62,458 nt of DNA from Sinorhizobium sp. A49 (GCF_002002725.1 NZ_MUNW01000088.1:1-62458); one strand, 5' to 3'; positions 1-11,156 are shown, numbered from the stretch's first letter. Numbers and translations are program-made. The notes: generated from the letters alone by a model not told the origin.

Positions 1-1
1 G

Positions 2-469
2 ATCGGCGGCAGCGTCACTGATATCGGCATCATCGTCGGCATCGTCGCCTTCCTCGAAGTCGTCTTCATCCTCGTCTGGGCGCGTATCCAGTTGGATCTT
101 GCTCCGTTCAAGGCGCTGGCGCTCGGGACCGTCATCTATATTGGCTACATGGTGCTGCTCGGCTTTTCCTCAGCCCCGTGGCACATCTATGCTCTCAGCC
201 TGATCAGCGCCTTCGGCGCGGCCGCATTGATCACCATCCCGATCAGCTATCTTCAGGAATTGATCGCCGACAGGCCGGGGCTCGGGAGCTCACTGCTCGC
301 GGTGAACATCTTCCTGAGCGGCGGACTTTGCGCCGGACTCTTTGCCCTTGGAACCCGCATCAGCAATTATTCGGGTACCGCACTGCTCGGCGGCGTGGGC
401 GGATTTGCCGGGCTGGTGCTGCTGCTGATCCTCGATGGTCGTCGCAAGAACAATAGCGCAGCAGCCTAA
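2..469 (+). CDS. MFS transporter, C-terminal part (sugar-efflux-like), truncated by window start
   Basis: The reading frame is open from the first bases of the window, so the start lies upstream. About 155 residues are visible, with several hydrophobic helices consistent with the last transmembrane segments of a major facilitator protein. The segment with ISYLQELIADRPG followed by a small-residue-rich helix resembles the SET sugar-efflux subfamily, where a similar FQDL..D.PG stretch precedes helix 11. A substrate cannot be deduced from this part. The protein ends in a short basic tail (GRRKNNSAAA). A strong hairpin follows about 50 bp downstream. The MFS call is fairly safe; the subfamily is tentative. 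Confidence 0.7.
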   Translation: MGGSVTDIGIIVGIVAFLEVVFILVWARIQLDLAPFKALALGTVIYIGYMVLLGFSSAPWHIYALSLISAFGAAALITIPISYLQELIADRPGLGSSLLAVNIFLSGGLCAGLFALGTRISNYSGTALLGGVGGFAGLVLLLILDGRRKNNSAAA

Positions 470-484
470 AGCTTAGAAATTCCA

Positions 485-500
485 TTCGGCTATAGCCGAA
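485..500. repeat. Perfect 16-bp palindrome after the MFS gene
   Basis: TTCGGCTATAGCCGAA is self-complementary over 16 bases and lies between the MFS stop and the terminator hairpin. It could form a small hairpin upstream of the terminator or be a protein site; nothing in the sequence decides. Confidence 0.4.
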
Positions 501-523
501 ACTTCATGTCCTATATAGCAAAA

Positions 524-549
524 GGGGCGCCTTGCGGGCGCCCCTTGTT
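524..549. terminator. Bidirectional rho-independent terminator between MFS gene and hutU
   Basis: GGGGCGCC and GGCGCCCC form a perfect 8-bp GC-rich stem around a TTGCG loop. It is followed by TTGTTG on the plus strand and, on the minus strand, by TTTTGC. It sits between two convergent genes and probably serves both. Confidence 0.8.
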
Positions 550-554
550 GTCAA

Positions 555-2230
<1,676 letters not shown>

Positions 2231-2234
<4 letters not shown>

Positions 2235-3049
2235 GCCTCGCTCCCTGTCAGCGTTTTAAGGTCGAATGCGGTGTTCTCGATGCGTTGAAGAATGGCCCGA
2301 AGCGGTACACGCAGGCGTTCTGCCTTGCCGGCGTCGAGCGCAAAAGGCGGTTCTTCGGCGGCAAGGTGGGTCGATTGTGCCAGTTCCATTTGGATCGCGT
2401 GCACGCCGGTTTCCGGTCGCCCGTAGTAGCGGGTGGTCCAGCCGCCCTTGAAGCGGCCGTTGAGAATGCTCGTGTAACCCTCGGCCGCCGCGGCGATATC
2501 GACGGCGGCCTTCTCGATATCCGGCGCGCAGGTACGGCCCATATCCGTGCCGATGTTGAGGTCCGGCAGCTTGCCGTTGAACAGGAACGGGATATGCGAG
2601 CGGATCGAGTGGCAGTCATAGACGATGGCGATACCGTGGATGGCCTTCACCCGCTCGATCTCGGCCAGAAACGCGGCGTGATAGGGCGCATGGAATTGGC
2701 GCAGGCGTTCAGCCGTATCGGCCTCGCTCGGCGCCGCGCCGTCCTTCCAGATCGGCAACCCGTCGAAATCGGTTTCCGGAATGAGCCCGGTGGTGTTCTG
2801 CCCGGGGTAGAGGCTGACGTTTTCCGGGTCGCGGTTGGCGTCGATGACGTAGCGGTGGAAGGTGGCGCGCACGACGGTGACGTCAGGCAGCAGCCCCTCG
2901 TAAAGCTTGTGGATGTGCCAGTCGGTGTCTGCGAGCAGGCGGCCGGTGTCGTTGAGGCGCTCCCAGATTGCAGCCGGCACATCAGTGCCGGTGTGCGGAA
3001 AGCCGAGAATGACGGGCGAGGTGCCCTGACGGACTTCGAAGACGCTCAT
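2231..3049 (-). CDS. hutG: N-formylglutamate deformylase HutG
   Basis: Hydrolyses N-formylglutamate to glutamate and formate, the last step of the five-enzyme histidine route. The 272-residue product belongs to the FGase family, seen in the N-terminal FPHTGTDVP metal-site motif, the [20 protein letters not shown] block and YDCHSIRS. The frame is open further upstream, but [14 protein letters not shown] at 3049 is chosen because it begins the conserved domain and lies 1 nt after the hutH stop. This route needs formimidoylglutamate deiminase (HutF), and no hutF is visible in the window. The family is clear; the pathway role follows from context. Confidence 0.94.
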
Positions 3050-3050
3050 C

Positions 3051-4586
3051 TCAGGCCCCCAGTTTCGGCAGAATGTCGGCGGAAATCGCGGCATTCAGCG
3101 TGCCTGAGGCGACCAGTTCGCCGGCTGCCTGCAGGTCGTCTGCCAGGTAGCGATCTTCCTCGATTGTCGCAGAGACGGCCCGCAGCGCCGCTGCGGCCTT
3201 GCGCAGTTCGGGGCTTGTCGCCAATGGCGCGCGGAACTCGACACCTTGCACGGCCGTCAGCGCCTCGATGCCGATGATCGAGAACAGGTTGTCGGTCATC
3301 TGCAGCAGACGGCGTGCGCCGTGGCAGGCCATCGACACATGGTCTTCCTGATTGGCCGAAGTCGGGGTGGAGTCGACCGAGGCTGGGTGCGAGAGCTGCT
3401 TGTTTTCCGACATCAAGGCCGCGGACGTCACTTCGGCGATCATCAGGCCGGAGTTGAGGCCTGGCTTCTTGGCGAGAAAGGCCGGAAGGCCGTAGGATAA
3501 GGCAGGGTCGACGAGCAGCGCAATGCGCCGCTGTGAAATCGCGCCGATCTCGCAGACCGCGAGCGCGATCTGGTCGGCGGCAAAGGCGACCGGCTCGGCA
3601 TGGAAGTTGCCACCGGAGACGACGGAATTGTCGGAAAGCACCAGCGGATTGTCGGTAACGGCATTCGCCTCGATTTCGAGGACGCGCGCGACGGAGCGCA
3701 AGAGGTCGAGGCAGGCACCGTCCACCTGCGGCTGGCAGCGAATGCAGTAGGGGTCCTGCACTCGCTCGTCGCCTTCGATATGGCTTTCGCGAATGGCCGA
3801 GCCTGAAAGAAGTGCGCGAAGGGCGGCCGCGGTGTCGATCTGGCCCTGATGGCCGCGAAGTGTGTGGATGTCGGGATGGAACGGGGCCGACGATCCCATC
3901 GCCGCATCGGTCGACATGGCGCCGGTGACGAGTGCGGCCTGGGCGGCGCGGTGGGTGCGGAAGAGGCCGGCGAGAGCAAGTGCCGTGGAGGTCTGGGTAC
4001 CGTTGATCAGCGCCAGCCCTTCCTTCGCCGCCAGCACGACCGGCGTCAGCCCGGCCTTGGCAAGTGCCGCAGCGCCGGACATGCGGGCACCTGCGAAGAA
4101 TGCCTCGCCGTGCCCCATCATCACGGCCGCCATATGGGCGAGCGGGGCGAGGTCGCCGGATGCGCCGACCGAGCCCTTTTCCGGGATCACCGGGATGACG
4201 CCCTTGTCGAGCATCGCTTCGATCAGCCGGACCAATTCGAGCCGGACGCCCGACGCGCCGCGGCCGAGAGAGATAAGCTTCAGCGACAGGATCAGGCGGA
4301 CGATGTTTTCGGCCAGCGGCTGACCGACGCCGCAGCAGTGCGACAGGATCAGGTTGCGCTGCAGGGTGGCAACGTCGGCGCTATCGATCTTGATCGACGC
4401 CAGTTTGCCGAAGCCGGTGTTGATGCCATAGACGGGCGCGTTACCGGCAACGATCTCGGCGATGCGTCTGGCTGCCTTCTCGATGCCGGCGTCGAAAGAC
4501 GGATGCAGGCGGGCAGGTTCGCCGGTCCAGTAGATGGTCTCGAGATCCTCAAGCGGAACCGAGCCCGGATGCAGAATGATGGTCAT
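3051..4586 (-). CDS. hutH: Histidine ammonia-lyase HutH
   Basis: Deaminates L-histidine to trans-urocanate, the entry step of the pathway. The 511-residue product carries the Ala-Ser-Gly triad (residues 142-144, in [14 protein letters not shown]) that cyclises to the MIO prosthetic group, and the N-terminal [10 protein letters not shown] segment with the catalytic Tyr53. Length is normal for bacterial HAL. Its start overlaps the hutI stop by 4 nt and its stop is 1 nt from the hutG start, so translation of the operon is tightly coupled. MIO-family relatives (phenylalanine and tyrosine ammonia-lyases) are unlikely given the hut context. Confidence 0.97.
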   Translation of the reverse strand: MTIILHPGSVPLEDLETIYWTGEPARLHPSFDAGIEKAARRIAEIVAGNAPVYGINTGFGKLASIKIDSADVATLQRNLILSHCCGVGQPLAENIVRLILSLKLISLGRGASGVRLELVRLIEAMLDKGVIPVIPEKGSVGASGDLAPLAHMAAVMMGHGEAFFAGARMSGAAALAKAGLTPVVLAAKEGLALINGTQTSTALALAGLFRTHRAAQAALVTGAMSTDAAMGSSAPFHPDIHTLRGHQGQIDTAAALRALLSGSAIRESHIEGDERVQDPYCIRCQPQVDGACLDLLRSVARVLEIEANAVTDNPLVLSDNSVVSGGNFHAEPVAFAADQIALAVCEIGAISQRRIALLVDPALSYGLPAFLAKKPGLNSGLMIAEVTSAALMSENKQLSHPASVDSTPTSANQEDHVSMACHGARRLLQMTDNLFSIIGIEALTAVQGVEFRAPLATSPELRKAAAALRAVSATIEEDRYLADDLQAAGELVASGTLNAAISADILPKLGA

Positions 4587-5827
4587 AGACCGGTCCTTTC
4601 GCCCCTAAAGATGCGTGTGTGAAGTGGATTGAAGCCGATGCGGTAGACGAGTTCGGCCGGGTCTTCGATGTTCCAGAGTGCGAGGTCGGCTGACTTGCCG
4701 ACTTCGATGGTGCCGGTCTCGGCGAGAAGGCCGAGCGCACGCGCCGCCTCGCGGGTGACGCCTGCGAGGCATTCGGCAACGGTCAGCCGGAAAAAGGTCG
4801 CCGACATGTTCATGGTCAGCAGCAGCGACGTCAGCGGCGAGGTGCCGGGATTGCAGTCTGTCGCAATGGCGATATGCGCACCGGCGGCACGCAGCGCGTC
4901 GACCGGCGGCAACTGCTTTTCGCGCAGTGCGTAGAACGCGCCGGGGAGCAGCACGGCAACGGTACCCGATGTGGCGAGCGCCTTCGCGCCGTCAGCGTCA
5001 AGATATTCGAGATGGTCGGCGGATAGCGCACCGTAGGAGGCGGCGAGCTTGGCGCCGCCGAGGTTAGACAGCTGTTCGGCATGCAGCTTGACCGGCAGGC
5101 CCAAGGCCTTGGCCCGATCGAAGACGCGGGCGATCTCGGCGGTCGAAAACGCGATGCCTTCGCAAAAGCCATCGACGGCATCGACCAGGCCCTCGGCGTG
5201 GGCGGCATCAAGACCCGGAAGCACCACTTCGGAAATATAGTCGTCGTTGCGCCCTTTGTATTCGGAGGGCGTCGCATGGGCTGCGAGATAGCTGGTGACG
5301 ATCCGCACAGGACGTTTCTCGCCAAGCTTGCGTGCGGCGCGCAGCATGTTGAGCTCGGCGTTCATGTTCAGGCCGTAGCCCGACTTGATCTCGACCGTCG
5401 AAATGCCTTCGGCCAGCAGGGTGTCGAGCCGCGGCAGCGCGCTTTCGATGAGCGCATCGACCGAGAGCGCATTTGTTGCCTTGACCGAAGAGACGATGCC
5501 GCCGCCGGCGCGGGCGATTTCCTCGTAGGAGGCACCTTCAAGCCGCATCTGGAATTCGCGGGCGCGATTGCCGCCGTGCACGAGATGCGTATGGCAATCG
5601 ATGAAGGCGGGGGTCATCACCCGCCCCTGGCAATCGATCGTTTCAAGCGTGCGAGACAGATCTGAGGGAAGGTCGCTTTCGGCGCCGGCAAAGGCGATGC
5701 GTCCGTCGACGATAGCCACCGCGCCCTTTTCCACCATGCCAAGGCCGTCAGGATCCGGTCGCAGCGTCGCGAGGCGCAGATTGCGCCAGATGCCGGACGC
5801 TTTTGCGGTGGTCGAAAATTGACTCAT
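4583..5827 (-). CDS. hutI: Imidazolonepropionase HutI
   Basis: Opens the imidazolone ring to give N-formimidoyl-L-glutamate, the third step of histidine degradation. The 414-residue product is a metal-dependent amidohydrolase: [12 protein letters not shown] supplies the HxH pair, KLHAEQ and ADHLEY the next ligands, and ATDCNPG the final aspartate. It is the first gene of the visible hut operon, starting [13 protein letters not shown] 12-bp palindrome resembling a GntR/HutC operator lies 27 bp upstream of the start codon. Neither hutC nor hutF is adjacent: upstream lies the terminator of the phn operon. Confidence 0.96.
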   Translation of the reverse strand: MSQFSTTAKASGIWRNLRLATLRPDPDGLGMVEKGAVAIVDGRIAFAGAESDLPSDLSRTLETIDCQGRVMTPAFIDCHTHLVHGGNRAREFQMRLEGASYEEIARAGGGIVSSVKATNALSVDALIESALPRLDTLLAEGISTVEIKSGYGLNMNAELNMLRAARKLGEKRPVRIVTSYLAAHATPSEYKGRNDDYISEVVLPGLDAAHAEGLVDAVDGFCEGIAFSTAEIARVFDRAKALGLPVKLHAEQLSNLGGAKLAASYGALSADHLEYLDADGAKALATSGTVAVLLPGAFYALREKQLPPVDALRAAGAHIAIATDCNPGTSPLTSLLLTMNMSATFFRLTVAECLAGVTREAARALGLLAETGTIEVGKSADLALWNIEDPAELVYRIGFNPLHTRIFRGERTGL

Positions 5828-5849
5828 CAGCCGATCCCCTCTCGTTGGA

Positions 5850-5869
5850 TATAATGTATATACATAATA
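5850..5869. promoter_or_regulatory. HutC/GntR-type palindromic operator upstream of hutI
   Basis: ATGTATATACAT (5854-5865) is a perfect 12-bp palindrome, extended on both sides by further complementary A/T positions with one mismatch (5853/5866). HutC-type GntR repressors bind TGTATATACA-like sites. Its position 27 bp upstream of the hutI start fits repression of the operon. The regulator gene itself is outside the window. Confidence 0.6.
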
Positions 5870-5960
5870 AACACCCCGGCAAGGGGAAAAATTGGCTCGT
5901 CTGCGGAAAAGGAAAGGGCAGGCGGCAAGGCATTGCCGTCATACGGTTGGCTGCAAATGC

Positions 5961-5989
5961 AAAAAGACCCCGGAGACTGCTCCGGGGTC
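5961..5989 (-). terminator. Terminator of the phn operon
   Basis: GACCCCGGAG and CTCCGGGGTC form a perfect 10-bp stem with an ACTG loop. Read on the minus strand it is followed directly by CTTTTT. It lies 30 bp beyond the phnN stop. Confidence 0.85.
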
Positions 5990-6019
5990 CAGAAAATTGG
6001 CGTTTGAAAAACACGTCCT

Positions 6020-6607
6020 TCAGGCCGGATGAGCGGCCTTCATGCGCAGTTTTTCAACGAGATCGACGAAATGCCGCCCGGCAATCTCCAGGCGACCGCT
6101 GTTGTCGATCAGCATGACATCCGGACCCGATGTGACGTCGGGCACCTGCCGTGAAAGCCGGCGCAGCACATCCTCTTCGCTTTCGCGTCCACGCTCGGCA
6201 AGACGCTTGGCGAGAACGGCGGGCTCGGCCGTGATCACCGCGACGGCGATGTCCCCGAAGGAAGTGCGAAATGCCGCAAGTGCGCTGCGGCTGCCGTTGA
6301 CGATCGCAGTGGCGCCGTTTTCGACATTGCGGCGAACGTCCTCGGGAATGCCGTATTTCAGACCATGCGCGTCCCAGGACACGGCGAAGGCGCCTGCCTG
6401 CTCCATCTCGACGAATTCGGCAATCGAAACGCTCTCATGCACCTCGCCGCCCGCATCGGAGGGCCGCGTGATCACGCGGCGAACGAAGTGGATGTCGGCG
6501 CAATCGGAAAAGTGCCGGGCGGCAAAGCCCATGACGCTGTCCTTGCCGGCGCCGCTCGGGCCGACTACGACGACGAGTGCGCCGCGTCTGGGTTCGAACC
6601 CACTCAT
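6020..6607 (-). CDS. phnN: Ribose 1,5-bisphosphate phosphokinase PhnN
   Basis: Phosphorylates ribose 1,5-bisphosphate to PRPP, the step that returns the ribose of C-P lyase metabolism to nucleotide synthesis. The 195-residue product has a Walker A loop GPSGAGKD (residues 16-23) and the guanylate-kinase-like layout (FVRRVITRPSDAGGEVHESV). PhnN is the expected member of this fold at this locus. The start overlaps the phnM stop by 4 nt. It is the last gene of the operon, ahead of a strong terminator. Confidence 0.92.
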   Translation of the reverse strand: MSGFEPRRGALVVVVGPSGAGKDSVMGFAARHFSDCADIHFVRRVITRPSDAGGEVHESVSIAEFVEMEQAGAFAVSWDAHGLKYGIPEDVRRNVENGATAIVNGSRSALAAFRTSFGDIAVAVITAEPAVLAKRLAERGRESEEDVLRRLSRQVPDVTSGPDVMLIDNSGRLEIAGRHFVDLVEKLRMKAAHPA

Positions 6608-7743
6608 GCGACGCGCCGGCCTTCACGCCAGACCGAACGCACGACTGGAATGCCTTCCTGTCGGTGCACCCGCGAGATGTCGGCGCGCAGACCGACGGCG
6701 ATGCGGCCGCGATCATCAAGGCCGACGGTGCGGGCGGGTGTCGCACTGACCATGGCAATCGCCTTGGGCAGGTCGATGGCCTCAAGTTCGTCAGCCAGCA
6801 CGAATGGCGCGTGGATCAGGCTGAATGGCACATAGTCCGACGAAAGCACGTCGAGCACGCCGCGGTCGGCGAGGTCGCGCGCTGCGATATTGCCCGAATG
6901 TGACTTGCCGCGCACGATGTTGGGTGCGCCCATCAGCACGCTAAGACCGGCGCGATGGGAGGCTTCGGCTGCCTCGAAGCTGGTCGGGAATTCTGCGAGC
7001 TTGATGCCATAGCCGATTGATTCGTCGACATGGGCGATCGTCGCGTCGTCATGGCTCGCGATGGTGATGCCGCGTTCGGCGCAGGCCTTGGCGAGCGCGT
7101 CACGGTGCGGACCGGCATATTTCGCCGACAGCGCCTGCTGGCGCGCGACGAATTTTTCGAACTCGGCATCCGACAGGCCGCGCTTGGATTTGTAGTAGAG
7201 CGTGTACTGATCCATCGTCTGGAACTGGCGCTGTCCCGGTGCGTGGTCCATCAGCGAAACGAGCTTGACCTGCGGGTCGTTCTGGAAATCCTCGTAGTGG
7301 TCGAGCACGTCCGAAGTGGAAACCTCGCAGCGCAGGTGGATCAGGTGGTCGGCGCGCAGGCGGCCCTCCTGCTGGGCTTGCGCCAGTGCGTCGGCCATGC
7401 TGCGCATCTCGCCCTTCTGGAAACCACCGTCCTCGTCTGAGCCGAGGCGCAGGCAATCGAACACGGTGGTGATGCCTGATGTGACCACCTGGGCATCATG
7501 GGCCTGGATCGCGGCGATCTTCAGCCAGCGAACGCCCGGCCGCGGCGAATAGTGCGCTTCGAGATGGTCGGTGTGCAGCTCGACAAGACCCGGCAGCAGA
7601 TAATCGCCTTCGAAGTCTTCGCCGGTGCTGGTCGTGCCCTTCGAGATGTCGGCAATCTTGCCGTCGCGGATCAACACAGAACCGTCGAGGATGCTGTCTT
7701 CGAGAACGATGCGGGCGTTGGTCAGGACTTGTTCTTTGCTCAT
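6604..7743 (-). CDS. phnM: Alpha-D-ribose 1-methylphosphonate 5-triphosphate diphosphatase PhnM
   Basis: Removes pyrophosphate from ribose-1-phosphonate 5-triphosphate in the C-P lyase pathway. The 379-residue amidohydrolase begins MSKEQVLTNARIVLEDSILDG. It carries the PhnM-type metal motif LVELHTDHLEAHYSPRPGVRW and a later SHDDATIAHVDES segment. The frame stays open upstream, but the start at 7743 gives the conserved N-terminus and lies 1 nt from the stop of the DUF1045 gene. The core lyase genes phnGHIJKL are not in the window, so the pathway must be completed from another locus. Confidence 0.93.
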   Translation of the reverse strand: MSKEQVLTNARIVLEDSILDGSVLIRDGKIADISKGTTSTGEDFEGDYLLPGLVELHTDHLEAHYSPRPGVRWLKIAAIQAHDAQVVTSGITTVFDCLRLGSDEDGGFQKGEMRSMADALAQAQQEGRLRADHLIHLRCEVSTSDVLDHYEDFQNDPQVKLVSLMDHAPGQRQFQTMDQYTLYYKSKRGLSDAEFEKFVARQQALSAKYAGPHRDALAKACAERGITIASHDDATIAHVDESIGYGIKLAEFPTSFEAAEASHRAGLSVLMGAPNIVRGKSHSGNIAARDLADRGVLDVLSSDYVPFSLIHAPFVLADELEAIDLPKAIAMVSATPARTVGLDDRGRIAVGLRADISRVHRQEGIPVVRSVWREGRRVA

Positions 7744-7744
7744 C

Positions 7745-8461
7745 TCATGCGATCTTTCGTTGTGTCGCGCTGCCCAATGGCAGCAGGGAATGGACCAGGA
7801 ACGGTGCGCCACGGTGCGGCTCGACGAAGAGCGCAACTGACGCAACGTCAAGCGGCTTGCCGATATGCTCGGCAAAGGTGTTCTCAAGCACGGTCCGCAT
7901 GGGTTTCGCTGTCTCGGCGGGAACGGGCCCGGTCAGCGTCAGGTGGAACTGGAATTCTTCGAAAACATAGGGATACCCCCATTTTCTCAAGTACTCTCTC
8001 TGCCGCTCCGGCAGTTTGTCCGGACTGCGCCGTGCCATGTCGGCCTCCGACAGAGGTGCCCGGTACGGCTCGAAATGTTGCACGGCCTGAGCCGCCAGAT
8101 CCTGCAGCGGCCCGCAATGGGTTGCGGAGACGAGCGCAAAGAAGGGGCCGAGTTGATGCAGCGTCAATTCCGGTATCTCGAAAGGTTCGAGATCTGCGGC
8201 AAACGCCTCGAAGGCTGCGACAAGTTCGGCTTCGTTGCTGCCTTCGGCAAGGGCGAAGGGAGCCTTGAGGGTCCCATGAAAACCATAGCGTCGAGGGTCG
8301 GCGGTCAATGTATGCCGCGTTTCGGCGTCGAGACCGGCCAGTGCCGGAAATTCACTGGTCTCGCCGGTAAAGGCGTCGCGGCCGAGCCAACGGCCCGCCG
8401 TCTGCGACAGCCGGTCATCCGCCGGCGGCGCGAAGTAGATTGCATAACGCACGGTCTTCAC
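7745..8461 (-). CDS. DUF1045 phosphonate-cluster protein, 2H phosphoesterase-like
   Basis: A 238-residue protein of the DUF1045 family that recurs in phn clusters. Two H-x-T motifs, HGT at 62-64 and HLT at 173-175, are spaced as in the 2H phosphoesterase superfamily, so a cyclic phosphodiester is the likely substrate. In C-P lyase metabolism the obvious candidate is 5-phosphoribosyl 1,2-cyclic phosphate, opened by PhnP in E. coli; no phnP is present here. That substitution is inference. The start is GTG. It lies downstream of a hairpin that separates it from phnE2 and abuts phnM. Confidence 0.8.
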   Translation of the reverse strand: MKTVRYAIYFAPPADDRLSQTAGRWLGRDAFTGETSEFPALAGLDAETRHTLTADPRRYGFHGTLKAPFALAEGSNEAELVAAFEAFAADLEPFEIPELTLHQLGPFFALVSATHCGPLQDLAAQAVQHFEPYRAPLSEADMARRSPDKLPERQREYLRKWGYPYVFEEFQFHLTLTGPVPAETAKPMRTVLENTFAEHIGKPLDVASVALFVEPHRGAPFLVHSLLPLGSATQRKIA

Positions 8462-8469
8462 TTTCTTGT

Positions 8470-8500
8470 ATCGACCGGCCCGCCGGGACGGCGGGTCGAT
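8470..8500 (-). other. Intercistronic hairpin between phnE2 and the DUF1045 gene
   Basis: CCCGCCG and CGGCGGG (8479-8485 / 8489-8495) form a stem with a GGA loop, extended by ATCGA/TCGAT after a four-base bulge. There is no U-tract, so it more likely stabilises or partially attenuates the transcript between transporter and catabolic genes. Confidence 0.45.
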
Positions 8501-8578
8501 TGTTCGCGGGACGCGATGCGCAGCTAGCCGATTTCCATGACAACATCATGATGGCGAGGCTGCAAAACGCTCATCTCG

Positions 8579-10096
8579 TCAATGCGCTTTCTGTCCGATC
8601 AGCCGCGAGCGCAAGGCGTTCGAGATGCTGTCGAAAATAAACACAACCAGCAAGATCAGAAGCACCATATAGGCGACATTTTCCCAATCCGAATTGGTGC
8701 GCATTGCTTCCCAGAGTTTAAGGCCGATGCCGCCGGCGCCGACGGCGCCGATGATCGTGGCGGAGCGCGTGTTGGATTCCCAGAAATAGAGCGCCTGGCT
8801 GGCGAAAACCGGCAGCACCTGCGGGAGCACGCCGAACCGCTGCACGGCAAGCGGCGTGGCGCCGACGGATTTCACGCCTTCGCGCTGCTTGTCGTCGATG
8901 TTCTCCAGTGCCTCGGAGTAGAGCTTGCCGAGCGTGCCGGTGTCGGTGAAGAAGATCGCCGACATGCCGGCAAGCGGCCCCGGGCCGAAGGCGCGGGTGA
9001 AGAACAGTGCCCAGATGAACATGTCGACTGACCGCAGGAAGTCGAAGAAGCGCTTGACGATCTGGTTGGTCAGGAAATTCGGGGTGATGTTGCGGGCGGC
9101 CAGGAAGCAGAGCGGGAATGCCACCAGCGAGGCAAACAGCGTGCCGACGAAGGCCATCACCACCGTCTGCAGCAGCTTGGTCCAGACGTCGAGATGCTGC
9201 CATTCGGCATTGTAGAGAATGTTGTTCCAGGCGAGCGACAGGTTCGACCGCGTGGGATCGATGCGTTCTCCGCTGGTGATCAGCTTGAGGACTTCGCCGT
9301 AGCTCTTGCCGAAGAACGGCGAGTTGGTGTCGAACAGGAAATTGGCCCAGCCGAAGAAGCGGTTGCGCACCGAGACTTCGTCACCTTCGACTTCCGCCCA
9401 ACCCGTCGCACCGAAGGCAAGCGTGATCTTTTCCCCCGGGCGTTTTTGCGTCGCCCAGGTCGGAAGCACGCCTTGCGGCGTGACCGTGTTCTGGCCATCG
9501 ACGGCCATAGTCAGCGTTTCGCCGCCATGGGTGGCCCTTACCAGGCCGTCGGCGATTTCGATCTTCGTCGAGCGGTTCAGGGTCACGAGCGCCCGTGTAA
9601 TGACCTCATCGGTGCGGGTTTCGGTCCGGCTTTGCTCGCTGGCGGCATTGGCGCCACCCAGTGCTGAACCGGGCGTCATGAAGCTGAACGACGAGCTTGT
9701 CTTTGGCTTTGAAGCCTGTGTCGTGGACGCGGGGATCTCGACCGTCCGGGTCACAGTTTCCTTGTCGAGTACCACCCATGATGGGTTGGGATTATGCCCG
9801 AGCGGCGAGTTGCGCTGGTAATCGAGCGTCATCGTCTTGTCGCGGGCGATCCTGATCTCGGGGCGAACCTCGTAGGAGACCCAATCGGCAAGGTAGGTTC
9901 CGGCAATGCCCCAATTGGCGTTGCCGAGCACATGCCCGATCGAAAAGAACCACCAGCTGAAGATGAGGTAGACGACGAGGCCGACACTGATGAGGATGGT
10001 TCGCAGGCGCTTGTTGGAGGAGCCCTGCAGCAAATGCGGGTGACGCAATGCGATCGCATCCATTTCAAGCGGGCTTAGTCTGTTCGCGGAGGTCAT
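8579..10096 (-). CDS. phnE2: Phosphonate/phosphate ABC transporter permease, second subunit (PhnE/PhoT-type)
   Basis: Inner-membrane permease of the phosphate/phosphonate importer. The C-terminal 250 residues hold the usual permease helices and the EAA-like loop (EGVKSVGATPLAVQRFGVLPQVLPVFASQALYFWESNTRSATIIGAVGAGGIG). The 505-residue chain is about twice the length of a standard PhnE because roughly 200 hydrophilic residues are inserted after the first helix (residues about 60-265), probably periplasmic. The ATG at 10096 is chosen over an in-frame GTG at 10105 because GGTG lies about 9 nt upstream. Gene order matches the PhoCDET system of S. meliloti, where this subunit is called PhoT. Confidence 0.88.
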   Translation of the reverse strand: MTSANRLSPLEMDAIALRHPHLLQGSSNKRLRTILISVGLVVYLIFSWWFFSIGHVLGNANWGIAGTYLADWVSYEVRPEIRIARDKTMTLDYQRNSPLGHNPNPSWVVLDKETVTRTVEIPASTTQASKPKTSSSFSFMTPGSALGGANAASEQSRTETRTDEVITRALVTLNRSTKIEIADGLVRATHGGETLTMAVDGQNTVTPQGVLPTWATQKRPGEKITLAFGATGWAEVEGDEVSVRNRFFGWANFLFDTNSPFFGKSYGEVLKLITSGERIDPTRSNLSLAWNNILYNAEWQHLDVWTKLLQTVVMAFVGTLFASLVAFPLCFLAARNITPNFLTNQIVKRFFDFLRSVDMFIWALFFTRAFGPGPLAGMSAIFFTDTGTLGKLYSEALENIDDKQREGVKSVGATPLAVQRFGVLPQVLPVFASQALYFWESNTRSATIIGAVGAGGIGLKLWEAMRTNSDWENVAYMVLLILLVVFIFDSISNALRSRLIGQKAH

Positions 10097-10105
10097 GATG
10101 CGCAC

Positions 10106-11068
10106 CTACTGGGCAAGCTGGAAGGCCTGGTCGCCGACGAGGCGACGGCGCAGCCATGCGGAAAACTGGTCGACGGCGAAGATCGTCGCAAACAATAGCA
10201 GGACGATCGCCAGTGTCTTGGCCTGGTGACCCTGGCCGATCGAAAGGCGCAGCAACTCGCCGATGCCGCCGCCGCCGACGGCGCCGATGATGGTCGAGGC
10301 GCGCACGTTGATCTCTAGGCGCAGCAGGAAATAGCTGGCGAAGTTGGGCAGAACCTGCGGCACCATGCCGAACCAGACCCGCTCGATCCAGTTGCCGCCG
10401 GCAGCCCGCAGGCCTTCGTCCGGCTTCATGTCGGCATTCTCGACCACTTCGAAGAACAGCTTGCCGAGCGCGCCGATGGTGTGGATCGAAACGGCGGCGA
10501 TCGCCGGGATCGGCCCGAGCGAGAGGATCGCCAGGAAGAAACCGGCGATGACCACTTCGGGAAAGGCACGCAGGATTTCCATCAGCCGCCGCACGAAACC
10601 GCGTATCCACGGGTTGGGCATCAGGTTGCGGGCGGCGAGGAAACAGAAGATGAAGCCGAAGAACGTGCCGATGACGGTGGAGAAGATCGCGATGTTCACG
10701 GTCTCCAGCATCTTGTGCACATATTCGGGAATGTAGAAGCTCTCCGTCAGGTAGAGCCGACCTTCGGGATAATTGTACTTGAAACTGCCGTCGTCATAGG
10801 GCGAAGGCCGGTCGAACATGGCACGGAAGATTTCGAGACCGTCGCGCGGCGCGAGATCTCCGACGAAATCGAAGAAGTGCGGCAAACGGTCGAAGAATTT
10901 TCCGGCGTTGGAATCGTTGGCAAACCAGAGCGAGCCGGAAAGGGCAAGCACCAGCACGGCGAAGCCGAGCCAGGAGTAGAGCCGGCGGCGGGAGTTCAGC
11001 TCCTGCCAGTGACGCTCGACCAGCGCGCCGTTGTCACTCAGATGCTTCGGGAGCATGGAAGTTGCCAT
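10106..11068 (-). CDS. phnE1: Phosphonate/phosphate ABC transporter permease, first subunit (PhnE/PhoE-type)
   Basis: A 320-residue inner-membrane permease with a cytoplasmic N-terminus, a first helix (LYSWLGFAVLVLALSGSLWF), a short periplasmic region and the binding-protein-dependent transport domain. The coupling loop is ENADMKPDEGLRAAGGNWIERVWFGMVPQVLPNFASYFLLRLEINVRASTI in register with PhnE proteins. It forms a heterodimer with the longer permease encoded directly downstream. A strong hairpin separates it from phnD, which may set the higher level of the binding protein. Confidence 0.92.
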   Translation of the reverse strand: MATSMLPKHLSDNGALVERHWQELNSRRRLYSWLGFAVLVLALSGSLWFANDSNAGKFFDRLPHFFDFVGDLAPRDGLEIFRAMFDRPSPYDDGSFKYNYPEGRLYLTESFYIPEYVHKMLETVNIAIFSTVIGTFFGFIFCFLAARNLMPNPWIRGFVRRLMEILRAFPEVVIAGFFLAILSLGPIPAIAAVSIHTIGALGKLFFEVVENADMKPDEGLRAAGGNWIERVWFGMVPQVLPNFASYFLLRLEINVRASTIIGAVGGGGIGELLRLSIGQGHQAKTLAIVLLLFATIFAVDQFSAWLRRRLVGDQAFQLAQ

Positions 11069-11120
11069 GAATGTTCCGGCAATGCCGGCCTCTGTCGACA
11101 GGCGCTACCTGCGCCCTAGC

Positions 11121-11156
11121 AAAAAGGCGAACGCTGGCCGCTTTGGCGGCCAGCGT
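11121..11156 (-). terminator. Hairpin/attenuator between phnD and phnE1
   Basis: ACGCTGGCCGC and GCGGCCAGCGT form a perfect 11-bp stem with a 4-nt loop. On the minus strand TCGCC and then TTTTT follow. The U-tract is five bases away from the stem, so partial termination or 3'-end protection of phnCD mRNA is likelier than full termination. Confidence 0.6.
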
